DNA of 64,000 nt, taken from NCBI GenBank assembly GCA_005473895.2, contig SRJI02000004.1:105814-169813 (forward strand). Reading direction: 5' to 3'. Made by a program: the position numbers and the translations under genes. This DNA comes from Carideicomes alvinocaridis. Its GTDB lineage: Bacteria; Pseudomonadota; Alphaproteobacteria; Rhodobacterales; Rhodobacteraceae. The notes below the pieces were generated by a model that had not been told where the DNA came from, searched no databases, and was given only the letters and a program-made list of their open reading frames with translations. Below are positions 1-7,717 of the stretch, piece by piece (positions within the stretch are counted from its first letter, which is position 1; the number at the start of each line of letters is the position of its first letter).

Positions 1-14
1 TGAAAGGACGCACC

Positions 15-1256
15 ATGGCCAAGGACCCGATCGACCCCATCCTGCTGGACAAGCTGGCCGAGGTCTCGGTGCGCACCGGCCTCAACCTGCAGGAAGGGCA
101 GGAGCTGGTGCTGACCGCGCCGGTCGCCGCCCTGCCGCTGGTGCGCCGGGTGACGGCCGCGGCCTACCGCGCGGGCGCCGGGCTGGTCACGCCGATCCTG
201 TCGGACGGCATGGTGACGTTGGCCCGCTACCGCCACGCGCGGGACGACAGCTTCGACCGGGCGCCCAACTGGCTGTATGACGGGATGGGCGCGGCCTTTG
301 CCGATGGCGCGGCCCGCATGGCCATCGTGGGCGACGATCCCATGCTGCTGGCCGACGAGGATCCGGGCAAGACCGCCCGCGCGGGCAAGGCCAATTCCAT
401 CGCCTACCGCCCGGCGCTGGAGCGGATCGCGAATTTCGACATCAACTGGTCGATCTGCGCCTATCCCGGTGCCGACTGGGCGATGCGCGTCTTCCCCGAC
501 CTCCCCGAGGAGCAGGCCGTGGCGAAGCTGGCCGAGGCGATCTTTGCCGCCTCCCGCGTGATGGGCGAGGACCCGGTGGCGGAATGGGCGGCACACAACG
601 CCCGCCTGCGCCAGCGGACCGAATGGCTCAATGCCGAGCGCTTCGCGGCGCTGCACTACACCGGCCCCGGCACCGACCTGACCGTGGGGCTGGCGGATGG
701 CCACGAATGGCATGGCGGCGCGTCCGAGGCGCGCAACGGCGTCACCTGCAACCCCAACATTCCCACCGAAGAGGTCTTTACCACGCCCCACGCCGCCAAG
801 GTCGAGGGCTACGTGCGCTCCACCAAGCCGCTCTCGCACCAGGGCAGCCTGATCGACGGGATCGAGGTGCGCTTCGAAGGCGGCCGCATCACCGAGGCCC
901 GCGCCACCCGCGGCGAGGCGGTGCTGCAGGACCTGCTCGACACCGACGAGGGCGCGCGGCGCCTGGGCGAGGTGGCGCTGGTGCCGCATTCCTCGCCGAT
1001 CTCGCAATCCGGCGTGCTCTTCCTCAACACCCTCTTCGACGAGAACGCGGCCTGCCACATCGCGCTGGGCCAGTGCTATTCCAAGTGCTTCCTCGACGGC
1101 GCCAACCTGACGCCCGAGCAGATCGCGGCGCAGGGCGGCAACAGCTCCATGATCCATGTCGACTGGATGATCGGCGGGGCCGAGACCGATATCGACGGCA
1201 TTCGCGAGGATGGTAGCCGGGTCCCCGTCTTCCGGGGCGGCGAATGGGCCTCCTGA
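15..1256 (+). CDS. M29 family metallo-aminopeptidase
   Basis: This 413-residue cytosolic protein matches the AmpS/PepS-type thermophilic aminopeptidases of peptidase family M29, which remove N-terminal residues from peptides using a two-metal centre. The metal ligand and catalytic set expected for the family is visible in order: Glu252/Glu253 (IPTEEVFTTPH), Glu319, His348, Tyr355, and His381/Asp383 (MIHVDWMIGG). Length is normal for the family. The ATG at 15 follows AAAGGA at 3-8, and the TGA at 1-3 could be the stop of an upstream gene outside the window. The stop codon lies inside the start region of the next gene, so translation of the two may be coupled. The family is clear; the substrate is not. 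Confidence 0.93.
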   Translation: MAKDPIDPILLDKLAEVSVRTGLNLQEGQELVLTAPVAALPLVRRVTAAAYRAGAGLVTPILSDGMVTLARYRHARDDSFDRAPNWLYDGMGAAFADGAARMAIVGDDPMLLADEDPGKTARAGKANSIAYRPALERIANFDINWSICAYPGADWAMRVFPDLPEEQAVAKLAEAIFAASRVMGEDPVAEWAAHNARLRQRTEWLNAERFAALHYTGPGTDLTVGLADGHEWHGGASEARNGVTCNPNIPTEEVFTTPHAAKVEGYVRSTKPLSHQGSLIDGIEVRFEGGRITEARATRGEAVLQDLLDTDEGARRLGEVALVPHSSPISQSGVLFLNTLFDENAACHIALGQCYSKCFLDGANLTPEQIAAQGGNSSMIHVDWMIGGAETDIDGIREDGSRVPVFRGGEWAS

Positions 1257-1261
1257 GCGGC

Positions 1262-2206
1262 ATGGCGCGACGGCTGCGCGGGCCGGGGGCGCCGATGCGT
1301 CTGATCGCGGGCGCGCTCTGTGCCGCGCTCGCGCTTGGCGGGCCCGCCGTCGCGCAGGAGCGGACGAAGCTGGGCTACGGCCGCATCATCAACAACGATG
1401 TCTTCTTCGACCTGCGGGACCGCTGGCAGACGACCTCTTTCCAGTCCTCCCGTGTCTACGGCCCCGCCTGGACCGGCACGTTGCCCGAAACCCCCGGCGC
1501 GCTGCTGGAATTCCGGCTGACCGGCGCCATGGTCGCGCCGGCGAGCCTTGCCGACCCCGACCCGGCCGACCGGCCCTGGGCGGGCTACCTGGGGGCGGGG
1601 CTCCATACCCACTACCAGGCGCGCGGCTACGAGGTGTCGCTGGGCGCGGACCTGATCGTCACCGGACCGCAGCTTGGCCTGATGGACCTGCAGCGCGGCG
1701 TTCACGACGTGATCAACGCGCCGCAGCCCTCGGCCGCGGTGGAGGCCGGGCAGATCGGCAACGGCACCTACCCGACGCTGGTGGTGGAGATGGGGCGCCC
1801 GCTGCCGCTGGGGGAGGGCGTCACCCTCCGCCCCTTCGTCCAGGGACGATGGGGGCTGGAGACACTGGCCCGCGCCGGGTTCGACATGACCATCGGCCCG
1901 GCCGGCACCGGCGAATTGCTCGTCCGCGACGCCGTGACCGGGCAGCGCTATCCCTCCATCAAGCGCGACCAGCCCCGCCCCTCCTTCATCATGGGCGCGG
2001 ACCTGGCGCATGTGGGCCATTCCGTCCTGCTGCCGGAAAGCCGCGGGCTGGAGCTGACCGACGCCCGGCTGCGGGTCCGGTCAGGGGTTCACTGGCAGTC
2101 CCGCTGGGGCCGGTTCTTCTACGGTCTCACCTGGCTGGGCCGGGAATTCGAAGCCCAGCCCGAGGGCCAGATCGTGGGCTCGCTCCGGCTCGACCTCGAC
2201 TTCTGA
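1262..2206 (+). CDS. LpxR-like outer-membrane protein (DUF2219)
   Basis: The product resembles the LpxR/DUF2219 family, outer-membrane beta-barrels whose founding member is a lipid A 3'-O-deacylase. The N-terminus is a signal peptide (positively charged start, hydrophobic LIAGALCAALALGG, cleavage after AVA-Q). The mature start GYGRIINNDVFFDLRDRWQT is the family hallmark, with the Asn-Asp pair and DRWQT segment. Many alternating aromatic/hydrophobic strands follow, and the protein ends in LDLDF, a C-terminal aromatic typical of barrels. In-frame starts exist at 1244, 1262 and 1295; I prefer 1262, but 1295 gives the most compact signal peptide. It overlaps or abuts the aminopeptidase gene. Lipid A deacylation is inferred from family only. 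Confidence 0.75.
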   Translation: MARRLRGPGAPMRLIAGALCAALALGGPAVAQERTKLGYGRIINNDVFFDLRDRWQTTSFQSSRVYGPAWTGTLPETPGALLEFRLTGAMVAPASLADPDPADRPWAGYLGAGLHTHYQARGYEVSLGADLIVTGPQLGLMDLQRGVHDVINAPQPSAAVEAGQIGNGTYPTLVVEMGRPLPLGEGVTLRPFVQGRWGLETLARAGFDMTIGPAGTGELLVRDAVTGQRYPSIKRDQPRPSFIMGADLAHVGHSVLLPESRGLELTDARLRVRSGVHWQSRWGRFFYGLTWLGREFEAQPEGQIVGSLRLDLDF

Positions 2207-2336
2207 TCTGCCGGAGGTGAGGGAGCGGGGCCACAGTTGCTCGTCCGCCACAGGCAAGCGGTCAGGGTTTTCTGGCCAAGGCCGGGGGCCGCTGCTACCA
2301 AGATCCCAATAAAAAGACTTGAGGCAGGTACAGGGC

Positions 2337-3401
2337 ATGAAGACGGGCTTTCGCGGCACGTTCGTCATCTCCTGGTCGCAGACAAAGATCGACGGGCTCG
2401 ACGATGCCCCGGTGCCCGCGCTTTCGGTGGGCGCCGCCTGGGCCTGGTCGGGCGAAGCCGTTCGGGTGGACGGCCCCCGCGGCGTGTTGCGGCTGGAAGA
2501 TGCGGAAGGAGAGGCAGGACTGCGCCAGAGCGCTGCGCGCATGGTCCGGCGTCTCGTGGGCGCGGCGATCACCGGCACCCCCGATCCCGAAGAGGTGGAG
2601 GTTGAGCATCCGCTCAGCGATTCCTCCTTCGTGGTGACGGACGGGCTGCGCAGCTACACCGTGACCCTGATCGAGACCGGGACCGGCGGGGCGCCGCTGC
2701 TGATGTTCCTCGACGACCTGCCGCCGCGGGGCCGCGACCTCTGGGTGGTTCACCATTCGCTCGACATGGCCATGGGCCGCGCAGTGCATCGCGGCGAGAC
2801 CGGGGTGATCTGTTTCGTCCCCGGCACGCGGATAGACACACCCGAGGGCCCGCGCCTGATCGAACATCTGCGCGAGGGCGACCTGGTGCAGACCAAGGAT
2901 AACGGCCCGCAGGAGATCATCTGGAAAGGCAGCCGCCGCATGGGGGGCGCGCGGCTTCATGCCATGCCCGGCTTGCGGCCGGTACGCATCCGCGCCGGCG
3001 CCTTCGGGATCGAACGTCCGGACGAAGAGCTGCTGGTCTCCCCGGATCATCGCCTGCTGGTGCAGGGGCCGGTGGCGCGCGCGCTGTTCAACACCCCCGA
3101 AGTGCTGGTCGCCGCGCGCGACCTCGTCAATGGCGGCACCATCCGCGTGGACCTAGCGCTGCCCGAGGTGACCTATGTCCACCTGCTGCTGCCCGACCAC
3201 CAGGTGATCTGGGCCAACGGCGTGGAGACCGAAAGCTTCCACCCCGCCAATACGACCCTCGCGGCGCTCGGCGAGGGCGACCGCGCGCGCCTGATCGCGA
3301 GGGTGCCGGACCTGCAATACGATCCGCATCTCTATGGCGGCTACGCGCGGCGCAACCTCTCCCGCTCCGAGGCCGCGATCCTGCTGCACGACGCGGCCTG
3401 A
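2337..3401 (+). CDS. Hint (Hedgehog/intein) domain protein
   Basis: This 354-residue protein carries a Hint domain in its C-terminal half. The domain begins at Cys159 in ICFVPGTRIDTPEGPRLIE, the nucleophile position, followed by the REGDLVQTKD turn, the SPDHRLLVQG histidine block and an HLLLPDHQVIWANG segment. Proteins with this Hint subtype are numerous in Rhodobacteraceae, often in secreted or self-processing proteins. The N-terminal ~150 residues match nothing I recognise. No signal peptide is visible. The ATG at 2337 is preceded by GAGGCAGG at 2321-2328; an in-frame TTG at 2319 is less likely. The usual intein C-terminal Asn is not evident, so any cleavage would be Hedgehog-like or absent. 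Function is unknown. Confidence 0.85.
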   Translation: MKTGFRGTFVISWSQTKIDGLDDAPVPALSVGAAWAWSGEAVRVDGPRGVLRLEDAEGEAGLRQSAARMVRRLVGAAITGTPDPEEVEVEHPLSDSSFVVTDGLRSYTVTLIETGTGGAPLLMFLDDLPPRGRDLWVVHHSLDMAMGRAVHRGETGVICFVPGTRIDTPEGPRLIEHLREGDLVQTKDNGPQEIIWKGSRRMGGARLHAMPGLRPVRIRAGAFGIERPDEELLVSPDHRLLVQGPVARALFNTPEVLVAARDLVNGGTIRVDLALPEVTYVHLLLPDHQVIWANGVETESFHPANTTLAALGEGDRARLIARVPDLQYDPHLYGGYARRNLSRSEAAILLHDAA

Positions 3402-3503
3402 CCGGGGCTGGCGGGGCGCGGCATCGCCCGTTCTGACTTAATCAATTCGCAACGCCTCCCGCGGTATGCCGATGCTCATCGGAACCGGATGGGGAGTCGC
3501 GGA

Positions 3504-4832
3504 ATGAACGCTGCACGTCAGGTGGAACTTGAACGGGACCGGGGCACATCCGCAGGCGCCGGCATGCAGGCACACGGGGATCAGGGTGACAGCGGCGCGC
3601 CGCTGCCCGGCGAGGGTGTGTTCGAACCGCACGAGATGTTCTTTTCCCGCACCGACCACCGGGGCGTGATCGAGGCGGGCAACCGGGTTTTCGTGCGAAC
3701 CTCCGGCTACCCGGCCGAACGCCTCGTCGGTGCCCCCCATCGCCTGATCCGGCACGAGGATATGCCGAAGGGCGTCTTTCACCTGTTCTGGGACTACCTG
3801 AAGGCGGGACGTCCGATTGCCGCCTATGTCAAGAACCGGTCGCGCGCCGGTCTGCCTTACTGGGTCTTCGCCGTCGCCACGCCGGTCGACGGCGGCTACC
3901 TCTCCGTGCGGATCAAGCCTGCGACCCAGATCTTCGAGACGGTGGTGAAGGAATACGAAAGCCTCCTCGCCCGCGAAAAGGCGGAGAAGCTCAGCCCGGA
4001 ACAAAGCGCGCAGGCTCTCCGCGACCGGCTGGGCGAGCTCGGCTTCGGCGATTACGATGAGTTCATGACCCAGGCCCTGACCGCCGAGATCCAGCAGCGC
4101 GACCTTCACCTGGAGCGTGAGCCCGACAGCGACCTCGAACAGATGATCGAACTGTCCTCCAAGGTCGCCGAGGTGGAAAAGGCGGCGGACCAGCTCAAGC
4201 AGAGCTTTGCCGAGGTGGCGGACATCCCCTCCAACATGCAGATCATGGCCTCGCGGATCGAACGGGCCGGCGGACCGGTCAGCGTGCTGTCGATCAACTA
4301 CACAAGGATGGCCGACGAGGCGCTGCAGCGGCTGCGCGACTTTGCCGGCGATTCCGAGGATGACGACATGTCCGAGATCCTGCGCGACGGCATCTTCAAG
4401 CTGGGTGTCGCCCGGATCCAGCAGGAGGTGACCACGAATTCGCTCCGCAACGACACCCGGGCGGCGGAAAACCTGGAGAAGGAGCGCGGCATCCTGCGGG
4501 ACCAGAACAAGCTCTACCAGGGAAAGGCGCAGCAGGCGCTCGGCCGGATCGTCACCGTGGTCACCCTGCGCGCCACGGCGGCGCGCGACCTGCATCGCAT
4601 GGTGCTGGGGCTGGATTCGGTGCGCCTGCTCTGCCGGGTGGAAAGCGGCCGGCTGGGCGGCGATGTCGGAGAGCTGGCCTCCATCGTCACCCGGCTCGAC
4701 CGGCTGCACACCGAACTCGACCACCAGCTCGAAACCGTGAGCGCCCTTGCCGCCGGCGTCTCCGACGCGATCAACCGGTTCCGGCTGGTCCGCGACGGGG
4801 CGGCACCCCAGGCGGTGCAGGCGGCGGAGTGA
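3504..4832 (+). CDS. PAS-domain sensory protein, Aer-like
   Basis: The product has an N-terminal PAS domain at about residues 30-125 of the type seen in aerotaxis transducers (DHRGVIEAGNRVFVRTSGY, then HRLIRHEDMPKGVF and YVKNRSRAGLPYWVFAVATP). A long alpha-helical region with heptad-like spacing follows. I see neither a transmembrane segment nor the conserved hairpin of a canonical chemoreceptor signalling domain, nor a kinase, GGDEF or EAL domain. It may be a divergent soluble chemoreceptor or a PAS regulator working through its coiled coil. The ATG at 3504 has GGGGAG and GCGGA upstream; an alternative ATG lies in frame at 3489. It stands alone, with about 280 bp of non-coding sequence downstream. 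Confidence 0.75.
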   Translation: MNAARQVELERDRGTSAGAGMQAHGDQGDSGAPLPGEGVFEPHEMFFSRTDHRGVIEAGNRVFVRTSGYPAERLVGAPHRLIRHEDMPKGVFHLFWDYLKAGRPIAAYVKNRSRAGLPYWVFAVATPVDGGYLSVRIKPATQIFETVVKEYESLLAREKAEKLSPEQSAQALRDRLGELGFGDYDEFMTQALTAEIQQRDLHLEREPDSDLEQMIELSSKVAEVEKAADQLKQSFAEVADIPSNMQIMASRIERAGGPVSVLSINYTRMADEALQRLRDFAGDSEDDDMSEILRDGIFKLGVARIQQEVTTNSLRNDTRAAENLEKERGILRDQNKLYQGKAQQALGRIVTVVTLRATAARDLHRMVLGLDSVRLLCRVESGRLGGDVGELASIVTRLDRLHTELDHQLETVSALAAGVSDAINRFRLVRDGAAPQAVQAAE

Positions 4833-5111
4833 TGGATAAGGGAGGGCGGAAGGGACCTGGTGACGGCCAGGTAGCATGCGGGAGCGGAGAGAGCGTCATG
4901 TCTCGATCACCCCCGTGAAACGACGCCTGCCGGAGGTGCTGAAGCGCACCGATCGAAGTCGCGGCGTGCCGAGAGGATATGGAGGCAGCACGACAACCTG
5001 AGGGCCGAGGATGGGACGATCAAGTGAAGGGCCGACGATGGGACGACCAAGACCGCATTGATGGCCCCACCGAAGGGGAGCTTCAGCTGTTAATCATGCG
5101 GGAAGGCCCCC
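4833..5111. other. intergenic region with two near-identical 23-bp blocks
   Basis: This region lies between the PAS gene and the convergent tlpA-type gene, and no convincing coding sequence is visible. It holds two 23-bp blocks at 5002-5024 and 5029-5051 that differ at two positions and are offset by 27 bp. They read GGGCCGAGGATGGGACGATC in the first copy and GGGCCGACGATGGGACGACC in the second. No obvious terminator was found for either flanking gene. Confidence 0.6.
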
Positions 5112-5681
5112 TCAGCCACCGTCGCCGGAAATCAGCGTCTCGACAATCGACTGCGCGGAGTCGGAGAACCAGTCGGCTTCGCCCCTCAGCCGGGCGACCT
5201 CCTGACCCTCCGGCGACACGATCAGCGTGACCGGCCGCGCCATCACACCCATCTCGCGGGCCAGCGCCGGGCGATCCTCGCGGTGGCCGGGCAGGTTGCT
5301 TACCCCCACCTCCTCGAAGAAGGCGGCGATCGCGGGCGGCGGGTTCTGCCCGCTGCTGGCGATGGTCACCACCTCGAAATCGTCACCGCCGAATTTCTCC
5401 TGCAGCGCCGAAAGCTCCGGCATCTCTTCCTTGCAGGGTGCGCACCAGGTGGCCCAGAAGTTCACCACCAGCCATTTGCCCTCCAGCTCGCCCAGCGTCA
5501 TCTCGCCGCCGTCTTCCGACAGGAAGGCCGTCTTGCCCACGGGCTTCGGCGCGTCGTGGATCACCAGCTTCTTCATGTCGCCCTCGCGCAGCCCTTCCAC
5601 CGCGGAAAGATCGGCGGCCAAGGCGGCATTTGCACCGCAAAGCAGAGCCATATAAAGGACGAGCGACTTGAACAGGTGCAT
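5112..5681 (-). CDS. TlpA-family thiol:disulfide oxidoreductase
   Basis: This 189-residue exported thioredoxin-fold protein probably keeps periplasmic cysteines reduced, for instance during cytochrome c maturation. An N-terminal signal peptide (MHLFKSLVLYMALLCGANAALA) is followed by the redhead domain with the active-site motif NFWATWCAPCKEEMPEL and the cis-proline region GVMARPVTLIV. These are standard TlpA/ResA features. The ATG at 5681 is preceded by GGAGGCTCC, an excellent ribosome site. The gene is divergent from argH with only 16 bp between the two start codons, an arrangement I remember from other Rhodobacteraceae. The specific partner protein is unknown. Confidence 0.9.
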   Translation of the reverse strand: MHLFKSLVLYMALLCGANAALAADLSAVEGLREGDMKKLVIHDAPKPVGKTAFLSEDGGEMTLGELEGKWLVVNFWATWCAPCKEEMPELSALQEKFGGDDFEVVTIASSGQNPPPAIAAFFEEVGVSNLPGHREDRPALAREMGVMARPVTLIVSPEGQEVARLRGEADWFSDSAQSIVETLISGDGG

Positions 5682-5697
5682 GGAGCCTCCGTAGGCA

Positions 5698-7089
5698 ATG
5701 TCGGACAATTCCTCGAACCAGATGTGGGGCGGCCGTTTCGCCGCGGGGCCGGACGCGATCATGGAGGCGATCAACGCCTCGATCGGCTTCGACAAGCGGC
5801 TGGCGGCACAGGATATCGCCGGCTCGAGGGCCCATGCCGCGATGCTCGCCGCCACGGGCATCATCTCTGATAAGGATGCCGAGGCGATCCGGGAAGGGCT
5901 TCTCACGATCTTGTCAGAGATCGAGGGCGGCAGCTTCACCTTCTCCACCGCGCTGGAGGACATCCACATGAACGTGGAGGCCCGGCTGAAGGAGCTGCTG
6001 GGCGAACCGGCGGGCCGGCTGCACACGGCGCGCTCGCGCAACGACCAGGTGGCGACCGACTTCCGCCTCTGGGTGCGCGACCAGATCGACGCCGCGGACG
6101 AGGGGCTGACCGCGCTGATCCGGGCGCTGCTGACGCAGGCCGAGGCGGGCGCCGACTGGGTGATGCCGGGCTTCACCCACCTGCAGACCGCGCAGCCGGT
6201 GACCTGGGGCCATCACATGATGGCCTATGTCGAGATGTTCGCACGCGACCGCTCGCGCCTGCGCGATGCCCGCGCCCGGATGAACGAAAGCCCGCTGGGC
6301 TGCGCGGCGCTGGCCGGCACCGGCTTTGCCATCGACCGCGAGATGACCGCGCGCGAGCTGGGCTTCGACCGGCCGGCGGCCAATTCGCTGGACGCAGTGT
6401 CGGACCGGGACTTCGCGCTGGAATTCCTGTCCTGCGCCTCGATCTGCGCCATGCACCTGTCGCGCCTCGCCGAGGAGCTGGTGATCTGGTCCTCGGCGCA
6501 GTTCCGCTTCGTCACCCTGTCGGACCGTTTCTCGACCGGCTCGTCGATCATGCCGCAGAAGAAGAACCCCGACGCGGCCGAGCTGCTGCGCGCCAAGGTG
6601 GGCCGCATCTTCGGCGCCAACGTGTCGCTGATGATGGTGATGAAGGGGCTGCCCTTGGCCTATTCCAAGGACATGCAGGAGGACAAGGAACAGGTCTTCG
6701 ACGCCGCCGATTCCCTGATGCTCGCGCTGGCCGCGATGGAGGGGATGGTGCGCGACATGTCCGCCAACCGCGACGCCCTGCGCGCCGCCGCCGCCAGCGG
6801 CTTCTCCACCGCGACGGACCTTGCCGACTGGCTGGTGCGCGAGGCCGGGCTGCCCTTCCGCGAGGCGCATCACGCGACCGGCAGCCTTGTCGCCATGGCG
6901 GAAAAGGCGGGCTGCGACCTGCCGGACCTGACGCTGGAGCAGATGCAATCGGTGAACCCCGCGATCACCGAAGGCGTCTACGACGTTCTGGGGGTCGACA
7001 ACTCGGTCGCCTCGCGCACATCCTATGGCGGGACCGCTCCCGACCAGGTGCGGGCCCAGATCGCCCGCTGGAAGGAGATCGTGGGATGA
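5698..7089 (+). CDS. argH: argininosuccinate lyase
   Basis: The enzyme cleaves argininosuccinate to arginine and fumarate, the last step of arginine synthesis, as a cytosolic homotetramer. The 463-residue length is normal. The fumarase/aspartase superfamily signature [12 protein letters not shown] is at about residues 281-292 with the catalytic Ser at 283. The substrate-binding [12 protein letters not shown] and the [16 protein letters not shown] histidine block are intact. The start codon is 16 bp from the divergent tlpA-type start, so its promoter must lie inside that gene. The stop overlaps the next start by 4 bp (ATGA), coupling it to a small lipoprotein gene. Confidence 0.97.
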   Translation: MSDNSSNQMWGGRFAAGPDAIMEAINASIGFDKRLAAQDIAGSRAHAAMLAATGIISDKDAEAIREGLLTILSEIEGGSFTFSTALEDIHMNVEARLKELLGEPAGRLHTARSRNDQVATDFRLWVRDQIDAADEGLTALIRALLTQAEAGADWVMPGFTHLQTAQPVTWGHHMMAYVEMFARDRSRLRDARARMNESPLGCAALAGTGFAIDREMTARELGFDRPAANSLDAVSDRDFALEFLSCASICAMHLSRLAEELVIWSSAQFRFVTLSDRFSTGSSIMPQKKNPDAAELLRAKVGRIFGANVSLMMVMKGLPLAYSKDMQEDKEQVFDAADSLMLALAAMEGMVRDMSANRDALRAAAASGFSTATDLADWLVREAGLPFREAHHATGSLVAMAEKAGCDLPDLTLEQMQSVNPAITEGVYDVLGVDNSVASRTSYGGTAPDQVRAQIARWKEIVG

Positions 7090-7265
7090 CACGGCTGATC
7101 GGGGCCCTGCTGCTGGGAAGCGCGCTGCTGACGGCCGGCTGCGGCGCCGACGGGGAGCCCGAGCGCCCGGCCTACGAGCCCCGCGGCGGCGCGGCACCGA
7201 TGCCGGGCGAGCCGGGCGTGCGGCTTTCGGGCGACGCGCGCATCGGCGTCACCTGGAGGGAGTGA
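7086..7265 (+). CDS. small lipoprotein coupled to argH
   Basis: This 59-residue product has a short charged N-terminus, a hydrophobic stretch [14 protein letters not shown] and a lipobox LTAGC with the lipidated Cys at about residue 19. The rest is a proline- and glycine-rich tail ([20 protein letters not shown]) with no recognisable domain. It starts within the argH stop codon (ATGA overlap) and its own TGA overlaps the next ATG (TGATG), so all three are read in one transcript. Similar tiny lipoproteins downstream of argH occur in related bacteria, from memory. Function is unknown. Confidence 0.75.
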   Translation: MTRLIGALLLGSALLTAGCGADGEPERPAYEPRGGAAPMPGEPGVRLSGDARIGVTWRE

Positions 7266-7579
7266 TGTCGCCCCTGCGGCTGCTCTACCTCGCGCTTGCG
7301 ATCTGGGGCGCGGTGCATCCGATGTGGTATTTCCTGACCTGGTTCGGCACCCATGGCTGGTCGCTGTCGGGCATGGTCGAGGCCTGGCACGCCAATGCCG
7401 CGACCAGCGGGCTGACCTGGGACCTGACCATCGCGGCGGTGACGCTGACGCTCTGGGTGCTGGCCGAGGTCGCCGTGCGGCGCAACTGGGAGGCGCTGCT
7501 GGCGATCCCGGCAACGTTCCTCATCGGGGTCAGCTGCGGCCTGCCGCTCTACCTCTTCCTGCGGTCCCGCCCGGTCTGA
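7265..7579 (+). CDS. DUF2834-like small membrane protein
   Basis: This 104-residue protein has three hydrophobic segments: LRLLYLALAIWGAVHPMWYFL, the stretch around LTIAAVTLTLWVLAEVAV, and LLAIPATFLIGVSCGLPLYLFL. The arrangement and the HPMWYF and FLIGVSCGLPLYLF motifs fit the DUF2834 family of inner-membrane proteins. Its ATG overlaps the lipoprotein stop as TGATG. The position at the end of the argH operon implies co-expression, but no role in arginine metabolism is evident. Function is unknown. Confidence 0.8.
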   Translation: MSPLRLLYLALAIWGAVHPMWYFLTWFGTHGWSLSGMVEAWHANAATSGLTWDLTIAAVTLTLWVLAEVAVRRNWEALLAIPATFLIGVSCGLPLYLFLRSRPV

Positions 7580-7598
7580 GGGCGCCTGAGACTTTCTT

Positions 7599-7631
7599 GC
7601 CTCCGGCGGGAGTTTCCCGGGCAAGATGAAG
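7599..7631 (+). repeat. dispersed 33-bp intergenic repeat, family A, copy 1
   Basis: This is one of three copies in the window that begin GCCTCCGGCGGGAGTTT and end GGCAAGATGAAG; the others are at 51675-51707 (+) and 55154-55186 (-). This copy lies just after the DUF2834 gene and before lysA. The flanking CTTGCC and GGCAAG pair could form a short hairpin, so it may double as a weak terminator. Confidence 0.7.
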
Positions 7632-7717
7632 CGGAGCCTGGGGCAGCGCAGGGCGGCGATTGAAACCGGCGGGGCTTCTGCTATGACGCTGGCCGACGGA
7701 CCGGCCCCGGGGATGAC

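Noticed and set aside
4979..5230. 83-codon ORF over the 23-bp direct repeats
   Set aside because: It overlaps the 3' end of the tlpA-type gene and its first half is the repeated sequence; it has no ribosome site.
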